Assembly (NCBI GenBank): GCA_946480635.1
Contig: CAMLKV010000177.1
Location: forward strand, 1 to 5,540
Length of the DNA: 5,540 nt
Origin: an uncultured Flavobacterium sp.
GTDB lineage: Bacteria > Bacteroidota > Bacteroidia > Flavobacteriales > Flavobacteriaceae
Direction: 5' to 3'
Shown: positions 1 through 5,540 of the stretch, piece by piece
How positions within the stretch are numbered: position 1 is the stretch's first letter
Layout: every line of letters starts with the position of its first letter
Program-made: the position numbers and the translations under genes
The notes under the pieces: model-generated
Told to the model about the DNA's origin: nothing
The model's database searches: none
The model's input: only the letters and a program-made list of their open reading frames with translations

Positions 1-62
1 AATAAAAAAGAAGTCCTTAAAGTATTATAAAAAGACCAGTGAATGTACTTTGTTTCATGATT

Positions 63-90
63 AGAATGTTTTTACTAAGATATACATTCT
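63..90. repeat. Imperfect palindrome AGAATGT/ACATTCT beyond the terminator
   Basis: AGAATGT (63-69) and ACATTCT (84-90) are exact inverted copies around a 14-base spacer. A second GAATGTA at 41-47 can also pair with TACATTC at 83-89. No T-run follows on either strand, so it does not look like a terminator. The whole stretch 1-103 otherwise shows no supportable gene or promoter. Confidence 0.3.
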
Positions 91-103
91 TTATGTAATA
101 AAA

Positions 104-124
104 AATCCCGAACGAATCGGGATT
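104..124 (-). terminator. Rho-independent terminator of the envelope unit
   Basis: An eight-base-pair perfect stem, AATCCCGA (104-111) with TCGGGATT (117-124), encloses a five-base loop (112-116). Read on the minus strand, it is followed at once by six T residues (105-100, partly inside the stem) and then ATTA. It begins four bases after the TAA of the ABC exporter gene and is one of the few GC-rich spots outside genes. No T-run follows on the plus strand, so it is directed at the minus-strand unit. Confidence 0.9.
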
Positions 125-128
125 ATGT

Positions 129-1958
129 TTATTCAAAGGATTGCATCATTACTAATTTAGAATAAGTTCCGTTTTTAGCTAAAAGTTCATCGTGAGTTCC
201 TTGCTCTACAATTTCACCTTTTTGCATCACTACAATCTTGTCTGCTTTTTGGATTGTAGATAAACGGTGTGCAATTACAATTGATGTTCTATTTTGCATC
301 ATATTCTCAAGAGCAACTTGAACAAATTTTTCGCTTTCTGTGTCTAATGCTGAGGTTGCTTCGTCCAAAATCATAATTGGAGGATTTTTTAGAACTGCAC
401 GAGCAATAGATAAACGTTGTTTTTGTCCTCCCGAAAGTTTTCCTCCAGCGTCACCAATATTGGTTTCAATACCGTTTGGTAAATCTTTTACAAACTCATA
501 GGCATTAGCAACTTTAAGTGCTTCGATTATTTCCTCGTCAGTAGCATTTGGTTTACCAATAAGTAAGTTGTTTTTTATTGAATCGTTAAATAAAATTGAA
601 TCTTGCGTCACTAATCCCATTAAAGATCGAAGAGAGTGTATTTCAATATCTTTGATGTCAATACCGTCAATAGTAATTTTTCCATCATTTACGTCATAAA
701 AACGAGTCAATAAATTAGCGATAGTACTTTTCCCACTTCCTGATTGTCCAACTAAAGCAACAGTTTTTCCTTTTGGAACATCCAAAGAAAAATTCTTCAA
801 TACATTTTCTTCTGCGTAAGCAAAATTGATATTTTCAATTGTTATTTTTTCATCAAATGATTTTTTTATAACAGCATCTGGTTTATCAGTAATAGTGTTT
901 TCTTGTTCTAATAAAACGAAAACTCTCTCTGCTGCCGCTAAACCACTTTTTACTTGATAAGAAGCTTTTGAAATAGCTTTAGCAGGAGTAAGGATAGTAT
1001 AAGCAAGAGCTATATAGGTAATAAACGCAGTACTTGCTAAGCTTTTCTCTACTAAAACAAGATGTCCTCCGTACCAAAGTAATGTCCCAATAGTCATAAT
1101 TCCCAAGAACTCACTCATTGGCGAAGCCAAATTGTTTTTGTTTGAAATACTATTAGATAATTTTAATAGTCTATTGATAGAATCATTAAATTTTTGAATA
1201 AAAATATTTTCGGCATTAAACCCTTTAACCACTTTTAACCCAGTTAAAGTTTCATCTAAAGTCGAAATGAAAACTCCTGATTCCTGTTGTGCGCGTTGAG
1301 ATTTTGATTTTAAACTTTTACCAATTCTAGAGATGATAAATCCTGAGATTGGAATGAATAAAAATACAAACATTGTTAATTTTACGCTTATGAACAGCAT
1401 GGCAACAATTGAAAAGACGATGGTGAGTGGTTCACGAACAACTAACTCTAAAATTTGAAAAAAAGAGTTTTGTACCTCACCTACATCTCCAAGCATACGT
1501 GCCATAACATCTCCTTTGCGCTGATCCGAATAATACGATACTGGTAGATGAATTATTTTATGATACAGTTTTTGCCTTAAATCACGTAATACTCCATTTC
1601 GTAACGCAGTAACGTGTCTTGAAGCTAAGTAATTAAAAAAGTTTTTCAGCAATGCTGTCATTATTACGATTCCAATTACTAGTAATAAAGCATTTTGTTT
1701 ACCATGTTCGTTAGAAACACTTGTGATGGTGTAGTTTAAATAATCTACTCCATAGTCTTTTATACTTGAAATTCCAGTATAAACTGGTTTGGTTAATACC
1801 TTTTCGCCTTTGTCAAAAATAACATCAAGCGTAGGCATTAGGGACACCATTAATAATGTGCTAAATAAAGCATATGACACATTAAAAATAATGTTTAGAG
1901 TAACATTCCTTTTGTAATGTAGTGTAAAAGGAATTATTTTTTTAAGGTTATTATCCAT
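129..1958 (-). CDS. MsbA-like ABC exporter (fused permease and ATPase half-transporter)
   Basis: This is a type IV ABC exporter half-transporter of 609 residues, expected to act as a homodimer in the inner membrane and to use ATP to flip or export a lipid, glycolipid or hydrophobic compound. The N-terminal half holds six predicted membrane helices near residues 20-44, 88-110, 172-192, 193-212, 283-303 and 308-328. The C-terminal nucleotide-binding domain is complete: A-loop Tyr381, Walker A GQSGSGKST at 404-412, Q-loop Gln452, signature LSGGQ at 508-512, Walker B ending in Asp532-Glu533, D-loop SALD at 536-539 and switch His564. All catalytic residues are present, so it should be active. The loop between helices 1 and 2 is about 43 residues, longer than in E. 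coli MsbA, which has 582 residues overall. The ATG overlaps the stop of the upstream mutase gene by one base, and a terminator follows the TAA. The fold and ATPase are certain; a lipid A-type substrate is only inferred, and a drug or peptide exporter is possible. Confidence 0.95.
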   Translation of the reverse strand: MDNNLKKIIPFTLHYKRNVTLNIIFNVSYALFSTLLMVSLMPTLDVIFDKGEKVLTKPVYTGISSIKDYGVDYLNYTITSVSNEHGKQNALLLVIGIVIMTALLKNFFNYLASRHVTALRNGVLRDLRQKLYHKIIHLPVSYYSDQRKGDVMARMLGDVGEVQNSFFQILELVVREPLTIVFSIVAMLFISVKLTMFVFLFIPISGFIISRIGKSLKSKSQRAQQESGVFISTLDETLTGLKVVKGFNAENIFIQKFNDSINRLLKLSNSISNKNNLASPMSEFLGIMTIGTLLWYGGHLVLVEKSLASTAFITYIALAYTILTPAKAISKASYQVKSGLAAAERVFVLLEQENTITDKPDAVIKKSFDEKITIENINFAYAEENVLKNFSLDVPKGKTVALVGQSGSGKSTIANLLTRFYDVNDGKITIDGIDIKDIEIHSLRSLMGLVTQDSILFNDSIKNNLLIGKPNATDEEIIEALKVANAYEFVKDLPNGIETNIGDAGGKLSGGQKQRLSIARAVLKNPPIMILDEATSALDTESEKFVQVALENMMQNRTSIVIAHRLSTIQKADKIVVMQKGEIVEQGTHDELLAKNGTYSKLVMMQSFE

Positions 1959-3685
1959 TAATTAATATTAAGTTCTTTTATAATGTTTGTAATTTTATTA
2001 TCTAAAAGAAGTTCAGCTTCAGAAATATCATCAAGACTTTCAATAGCACAATTTACACTAAAATAAAATTTGATCTTAGGTTCAGTGCCGCTTGGACGTG
2101 CACAAATTTTGCTTCCGTCTTCTAAATAATAAATTAATACGTTCGATTTAGGTATTTGGATTTCAAATTCTTCATTGTTCATGAAATCTTTACCTTTTGA
2201 ACTTTGATAGTCTTCTACACAAACAACTCGTTGACCATTTATTTGAGAAAGTGGATTTTCACGTAAATCAATCATCATTTGTTTGATTTCGTTTGCTCCT
2301 TCAATTCCTTTTTTAGTGATTGAAATTAGATGTTCTTTATAGAATCCAAAATCAACATACATTTGAAGTAGTTCTTGATACAACGAACTTCCTTTTTCTT
2401 TAGCCTGTGCGGCAATTTCGCAAACTAATAAAATAGCACCAACACCATCTTTATCACGTACAGCGTCACCAACCATAAAACCAAAGCTTTCTTCTCCACC
2501 ACCAATAAATTTTTGATTAGGGAAGTCTTTGATGAATTTGGCAATCCATTTAAAGCCAGTTAATCCAACTTTGCATTCAACACCATAAGCTTCAGCTAAA
2601 TCAAGCATCATGGGAGTAGATACAATTGTGGATCCGATGAATTCTTTCCCGGTTAGTTTTCCTTGCTTTTTCCATTGCTCTAAAAGAAATGCAGTCATAA
2701 CTACCATAGTTTGATTTCCGTTTAACAGAATCATTTCACCTTTGGTATTTCTAACAGCGACACCCAATCGGTCTGAATCCGGATCTGTACCTACAACGAT
2801 GTCTGCATTAACTTTATCAGCTAATTCCATTGCCATGGCTAAAGCTTCTGGTTCTTCTGGATTTGGAGATTTTACTGTTGGGAAATTTCCGTTAGGAACT
2901 TCTTGTTCTTTGACAATGTTTACATCAGTATATCCTGCTTTTGCTAAAACTCCCGGAATTGCTTTTATAGAAGTTCCATGAAGTGGAGTATAAACTATTT
3001 TTAAATTTTCTCTTGCGGTTTTTGAAGTATCAAAACTTGCATTAGCAACAGTAGAATCTCTAAAAGCTTCATCAACGGCAACATCGATGTATTCGATTAG
3101 GTTTTCGTTTGCATTGAAATTTATATCAGTGTACTCTAAATTTTCAATAACCTTGATTACTTCACCGTCCTGTGGTGGTACAATTTGACCTCCATCTTGC
3201 CAGTACACTTTGTATCCATTGTATTCAGGTGGATTGTGAGATGCAGTAAGAACAATTCCAACATGACAATTTAAATGCTTAACCGCAAATGAAAGTTCTG
3301 GAGTTGGACGCATATCTGAAAATAGATACACTTTAATTCCATTAGCTGAAAATACATCGGCAACAACTTTAGCTAGTGTGTTACTGTTGTTTCTACAATC
3401 GTAAGCAATTGCTGCTTTAAGTTCTTCTCCAGGAAAACATTTTTTTAAATAATCTGATAATCCTTGAGTGTTTTTACCTAATGTGTATTTGTTAATGCGG
3501 TTTGTGCCAACTCCCATAACACCACGCATTCCTCCAGTTCCAAATTCTAAATTTTTATAAAAACTGTCCTCTAATTCCTTTGGTGAAGAAGTCATCATAT
3601 CTTTGATCGCTTCTTGAGTTTCATTATCGAATGTTGGGGTTAGCCAAACGTTTACTTTGTCTAAAATTGCCTTTTCTATATGCAT
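1958..3685 (-). CDS. Phospho-sugar mutase (phosphoglucomutase/phosphomannomutase superfamily)
   Basis: This is an alpha-D-phosphohexomutase of 575 residues that interconverts hexose-6-phosphate and hexose-1-phosphate in the cytoplasm, feeding nucleotide-sugar synthesis. The four-domain signature motifs are all present: an N-terminal substrate loop around FGTGGMRG (48-55), the phosphoserine loop TASHNP at 147-152 with catalytic Ser149, the magnesium loop DPDSDR at 301-306, the sugar-recognition loop GGEESFGF at 396-403, and the phosphate-binding loop RPSGTEPK at 530-537. The length fits the PGM2/PgcA-like class (about 570-600) rather than the roughly 450-residue GlmM and ManB/AlgC classes. The GEESFG form of the sugar loop resembles glucose-specific phosphoglucomutases, so phosphoglucomutase is the best guess; mannose or pentose phosphates cannot be excluded. 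It lies between the glycosyltransferase (32-base gap upstream) and the exporter (TAATG one-base overlap downstream). No promoter-like TAnnTTTG was seen in the upstream gap, so it is probably cotranscribed. No damage is visible. Confidence 0.95.
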   Translation of the reverse strand: MHIEKAILDKVNVWLTPTFDNETQEAIKDMMTSSPKELEDSFYKNLEFGTGGMRGVMGVGTNRINKYTLGKNTQGLSDYLKKCFPGEELKAAIAYDCRNNSNTLAKVVADVFSANGIKVYLFSDMRPTPELSFAVKHLNCHVGIVLTASHNPPEYNGYKVYWQDGGQIVPPQDGEVIKVIENLEYTDINFNANENLIEYIDVAVDEAFRDSTVANASFDTSKTARENLKIVYTPLHGTSIKAIPGVLAKAGYTDVNIVKEQEVPNGNFPTVKSPNPEEPEALAMAMELADKVNADIVVGTDPDSDRLGVAVRNTKGEMILLNGNQTMVVMTAFLLEQWKKQGKLTGKEFIGSTIVSTPMMLDLAEAYGVECKVGLTGFKWIAKFIKDFPNQKFIGGGEESFGFMVGDAVRDKDGVGAILLVCEIAAQAKEKGSSLYQELLQMYVDFGFYKEHLISITKKGIEGANEIKQMMIDLRENPLSQINGQRVVCVEDYQSSKGKDFMNNEEFEIQIPKSNVLIYYLEDGSKICARPSGTEPKIKFYFSVNCAIESLDDISEAELLLDNKITNIIKELNIN

Positions 3686-3717
3686 TTTCTTAATTTTAGA
3701 ATTAATATTTTATCGAC

Positions 3718-4674
3718 CTAAAGATTAATTTCTTTAGAAATTTTGTATCGCTCTTCGTTGCTTTTTGTGCGAAGTATAATTTCTCCCAGAAAACCTGCTA
3801 AAAATAGTTGAGTACCAATAATCATCGCTGTAAGTGCAATGTAAAATAAAGGATTGCTTGTTACTAATATTGTTTCGTAACCTGTATACAGTTTAAGTAA
3901 TTTTAATCCAATTATCAGAAATGTTGAAATAAACCCAATGATAAACATTAAAACTCCAGCAGCGCCAAATAAATGCATTGGTCTTTTTCCGTATTTAGAT
4001 AAAAACCAAATTGTAATTAAATCAAGGAAGCCGTTTATGAAACGATTAATCCCAAATTTTGATTCTCCGTATTTTCTGGCTTGATGTATAACGACTTTTT
4101 CGCCAATATTCCCGAATCCAGCATTTTTTGCTAAAACTGGTATATAACGGTGCATTTCACCAGAAACTTCAATATTTTTTATGACAATACTTTTGTAGGC
4201 TTTTAATCCACAATTAAAGTCATTGAGCTGAACATCAGACGTTTTTCGGGCTGCCCAGTTAAATAATTTTGAAGGTAAATTTTTTGCTACTACAGAATCA
4301 TATCTTTTTTTCTTCCATCCAGAAACTAAATCATAATTCTGTTTAGTAATCATATTGTATAATTCAGGAATTTCATCTGGACTGTCTTGTAAATCAGCGT
4401 CCATTGTAATGACTACGTCTCCTTGAGCTTTTGCAAATCCAGCATGTAAGGCTTGAGATTTTCCAAAGTTTGTTAAAAATTTAATTCCTTTTATGTTTGA
4501 ATTTTCTGCTGATAAATTCTGGATTGTTTCCCAAGAAGCATCAGTACTTCCATCATCAATAAAAATAACTTCATAGCTGAAATTGTTTTCAGTCATGACT
4601 TTTGTAATCCATGATGTTAATTCAGGTAACGACTCTTGTTCGTTTAGTAAAGGAATTATAATTGAAATATTCAC
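3718..4674 (-). CDS. Family 2 glycosyltransferase, GtrB/DPM1-like, with two C-terminal membrane helices
   Basis: This is a 318-residue GT-A fold glycosyltransferase that probably transfers a sugar from a nucleotide-sugar to polyprenyl phosphate on the cytoplasmic face of the inner membrane. The N-terminal strand MNISIIIPLLNE leads into the nucleotide-binding motif IDDGSTD at 39-45. The metal-binding DADLQDSP lies at 92-99, DFNCGLKAY at 152-160, HRYIPVLA at 175-182 and the basic segment RKYGESK at 200-206. Two hydrophobic helices follow, near 236-258 and 275-298. This order matches GtrB, ArnC and DPM1-like enzymes. The start is GTG at 4674: reading upstream in frame, a TAA stop is met with no ATG between, and the protein begins directly with the conserved first strand. 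The GTG shares its first G with the TAG stop of the preceding gene, which suggests translational coupling. The sugar donor and final acceptor cannot be told from sequence; a processive polysaccharide synthase is unlikely at this length. Confidence 0.93.
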   Translation of the reverse strand: MNISIIIPLLNEQESLPELTSWITKVMTENNFSYEVIFIDDGSTDASWETIQNLSAENSNIKGIKFLTNFGKSQALHAGFAKAQGDVVITMDADLQDSPDEIPELYNMITKQNYDLVSGWKKKRYDSVVAKNLPSKLFNWAARKTSDVQLNDFNCGLKAYKSIVIKNIEVSGEMHRYIPVLAKNAGFGNIGEKVVIHQARKYGESKFGINRFINGFLDLITIWFLSKYGKRPMHLFGAAGVLMFIIGFISTFLIIGLKLLKLYTGYETILVTSNPLFYIALTAMIIGTQLFLAGFLGEIILRTKSNEERYKISKEINL

Positions 4675-5204
4675 TATTGTTGATATGAAGGTTTAGATTT
4701 AAAAATAGCAGCCAAAATTAATCCAAAAATTGCACTAAATAAAATACTAAAAACAGAGCCTTGTAATAATTTTGAAATTGAAAATTGATCAGTGTTTTGC
4801 ATTTCTTTTACAGCGTCATTAATTGCTGATGATGGAGCACCAAATTTTTGCATCATACTTACTGCTGATTTTATAGATAATTCTTTAATAGTGTCTTTAA
4901 CTCCTGGGTCAACGAAATTAAATAATACGATGTTAAAAGCAACTGAAATTAAAATACCAATTACGGCTGATATAAAATAGGTTGTAAAGGCATCCTTAAA
5001 TGGGTATATATTATTTAATTCTTTTTTAGTTTTTGTCAATAAAACTAATCCTATTATTATGTATATAGTAATACTTGCCAAACCAATCCACATTGATGTA
5101 AATAATTCTATGTTTGTGACATAAATTATTGTTGTGATTAAAATTGAGATAACCCCAGTTATTATTCCATAATTAATTCCGTTTTTCTTAATAATTTCGT
5201 TCAT
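4674..5204 (-). CDS. DUF4199-type four-helix inner-membrane protein
   Basis: This is a 176-residue integral membrane protein of unknown function. I assign it to the DUF4199 family by its start (KKNGINYGIITGVISIL), its four-helix plan and its bacteroidete setting; no domain search was run. Hydrophobic helices lie near residues 12-30, 36-57, 72-95 and 148-168. A basic stretch (KTKKELNNIYPFKDAF, 58-73) separates helices 2 and 3. A polar segment of about 50 residues (97-147) between helices 3 and 4 is probably amphipathic and includes a run rich in Lys, Ser and Met. There are no catalytic motifs and no cleavable signal peptide. The ATG at 5204 is the natural start, about 15 bases from the predicted transcription start. 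It is the first gene of the unit and overlaps the glycosyltransferase start by one base (TAGTG). That pairing suggests a role beside a membrane glycosyltransferase, but this is inference from position only. Confidence 0.85.
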   Translation of the reverse strand: MNEIIKKNGINYGIITGVISILITTIIYVTNIELFTSMWIGLASITIYIIIGLVLLTKTKKELNNIYPFKDAFTTYFISAVIGILISVAFNIVLFNFVDPGVKDTIKELSIKSAVSMMQKFGAPSSAINDAVKEMQNTDQFSISKLLQGSVFSILFSAIFGLILAAIFKSKPSYQQ

Positions 5205-5223
5205 GTTTTTTTAGTTTAGTTTA

Positions 5224-5231
5224 CAAATATA
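5224..5231 (-). promoter_or_regulatory. Predicted -7 element for the four-gene minus-strand unit
   Basis: On the minus strand this reads TATATTTG, a perfect match to the Bacteroidetes -7 element TAnnTTTG. Transcription would start near 5217-5221, giving a leader of about 13-17 bases before the ATG at 5204. A matching TTTG or TTG at about -33 (near 5250-5256) is not present, so the upstream half is weak or differs from consensus. It is the only good candidate upstream of the DUF4199 gene. Confidence 0.6.
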
Positions 5232-5287
5232 TGAATAATTAAAGTTTCAGGATTAGTGTGTTAAAATCAAAAAATGTTACGGAAATA

Positions 5288-5317
5288 TTTGGATTTTAAA
5301 AAATAGTTGTACATTTG
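5288..5317 (+). promoter_or_regulatory. Bacteroidetes-type promoter of rpmE2
   Basis: TTTG at 5288-5291 and TACATTTG at 5310-5317 are separated by 18 bases. Both match the consensus for the primary sigma factor of Bacteroidetes (TTTG near -33, TAnnTTTG at -7). The expected transcription start is near 5321-5324, which centres the TTTG at about -33. Only the rpmE2 gene lies downstream, about 100 bases away. Confidence 0.82.
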
Positions 5318-5323
5318 CACCCT

Positions 5324-5423
5324 AAAATAAAATTAGTAAAAATAAAAGTTACTGTAAGTTAATACCTTTTTATTAGTAAAAAAGCATCAAAACCAAAGGT
5401 AACAAATCATAAAAAGATTTATC
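5324..5423 (+). promoter_or_regulatory. Leader of rpmE2 with competing hairpins (candidate cis-regulatory RNA)
   Basis: The predicted untranslated leader is about 100 bases and has no ATG-started small ORF. Three pairings are visible. CTTTTT (5366-5371) can pair with AAAAAG (5379-5384). ACCTTT (5364-5369) can pair with AAAGGT (5395-5400), extendable by GTT (5358-5360) with AAC (5401-5403) across a bulge. AAATC (5404-5408) can pair with GATTT (5416-5420), ending three bases before the ATG. The first two compete for the same T-rich segment. L31 leader RNAs used for autoregulation are known in other phyla, so a regulatory role is plausible, but the pairs are AT-rich and no covariation was tested. 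Confidence 0.35.
5332..5382 (+). repeat. Direct repeat ATTAGTAAAAA in the rpmE2 leader
   Basis: The 11-base word ATTAGTAAAAA occurs at 5332-5342 and again at 5372-5382, 40 bases apart, both inside the predicted leader. The second copy supplies the loop and 3' arm of the CTTTTT/AAAAAG hairpin. In such AT-rich sequence an 11-base repeat could arise by chance, so its meaning is uncertain. Confidence 0.5.
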
Positions 5424-5540
5424 ATGAAAAAAGGAATTCACCCAGAAAATTACAGATTAGTTGCTTTCAAAGACATGTCAAATGACGACGTTTTTATCAC
5501 TAAATCTACTGCAGATACAAAAGAAACAATTGAAGTTGAC
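5424..5540 (+). CDS. rpmE2: 50S ribosomal protein L31, type B (5' part, runs off the window)
   Basis: The first 39 codons of ribosomal protein L31 are present and remain open to the window edge; the family is usually about 80-90 residues, so roughly half is missing. The start [19 protein letters not shown] is characteristic: the MKK-IHPE opening is shared by all L31 proteins, while the CxC zinc-binding pair found in type A near residues 16-18 is absent here (Phe-Lys-Asp-Met instead). This marks the zinc-independent type B form. L31 sits at the subunit interface of the 50S particle. The gene is transcribed away from the envelope unit from its own promoter and has a leader of about 100 bases. 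No Shine-Dalgarno motif is found at the usual distance; AAAGG at 5395-5399 is more than 20 bases upstream of the ATG. A-rich initiation regions are usual in Bacteroidetes. The identification is firm despite the truncation. Confidence 0.95.
   Translation, partial: MKKGIHPENYRLVAFKDMSNDDVFITKSTADTKETIEVD

Noticed and set aside
1..30. Short open plus-strand frame ending in TAA at 28-30, possibly the tail of a convergent gene
   Set aside because: Nine codons of lysine-rich sequence at the window edge cannot be told from chance, and another frame is also open to position 64.
63..90. Second terminator at the AGAATGT/ACATTCT palindrome
   Set aside because: The stem is AT-rich, the loop is 14 bases and no T-run follows on either strand.
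2742..2981. Plus-strand open frame of 79 codons
   Set aside because: It lies wholly inside the mutase gene, opposite its magnesium-loop region, has no promoter, and reads as low-complexity antisense of a conserved domain.
3690..3705. Hairpin TTAATT/AATTAA with a four-base loop between the glycosyltransferase and mutase genes
   Set aside because: The stem has only A-T pairs and no T-run in the transcribed direction, so it is unlikely to terminate transcription. It could be a chance palindrome in AT-rich sequence.
4792..4980. Plus-strand open frame of 62 codons
   Set aside because: It is antisense to the DUF4199-type gene. Its hydrophobic content mirrors the membrane protein on the other strand, and nothing supports its expression.
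5258..5280. Zur-type operator upstream of the zinc-independent L31 gene
   Set aside because: TGTTA occurs twice here, but as a direct rather than an inverted repeat. The palindrome expected for a Zur box is absent, so zinc control is not supported.
5395..5399. AAAGG as the Shine-Dalgarno site for rpmE2
   Set aside because: It lies more than 20 bases before the ATG, beyond the usual spacing, and Bacteroidetes rarely rely on such sites.

Overview
The window is AT-rich with compact genes. Two promoter-like sites fit the Bacteroidetes-specific form (TAnnTTTG at -7, TTTG near -33), and no Shine-Dalgarno motif is seen where one would be expected. Together with a DUF4199-type membrane protein and a cysteine-free (type B) ribosomal protein L31, this points to the Bacteroidetes, most likely a Flavobacterium-like member of the Flavobacteriaceae. 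The assignment rests on signal style and protein families, not on a database search.

Layout: one four-gene minus-strand unit fills positions 5204 down to 129. In transcription order it encodes a four-helix DUF4199-type inner-membrane protein, a GtrB/DPM1-like family 2 glycosyltransferase with two C-terminal membrane helices, a full-length alpha-D-phosphohexomutase of the 570-600 residue class, and an MsbA-like ABC exporter half-transporter. Two of the three junctions overlap by one base (TAGTG and TAATG) and the third has a 32-base gap. No internal promoter-like site was seen at the two junctions checked by eye (upstream of the mutase and of the exporter). A GC-rich hairpin followed by a T-run, four bases past the last stop, closes the unit. 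Positions 1-103 contain no supportable gene. At the right end, the plus-strand gene for L31 type B (rpmE2) starts at 5424 and runs out of the window. It has a well-formed Bacteroidetes promoter and a leader of about 100 bases with competing hairpins.

How the genes may work together: the mutase makes hexose-1-phosphate for nucleotide-sugar synthesis, the glycosyltransferase probably moves a sugar onto a polyprenyl-phosphate carrier at the inner membrane, and the ABC exporter could flip a lipid or glycolipid. The set therefore suggests cell-envelope glycoconjugate or lipid work, but none of the substrates can be read from the sequence. I found no mobile element, CRISPR array, RNA gene, defence system or clear novel system. 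This is mainly an ordinary housekeeping or envelope region. The points most worth following up are the DUF4199/GtrB-like overlapping pair and the structured rpmE2 leader.
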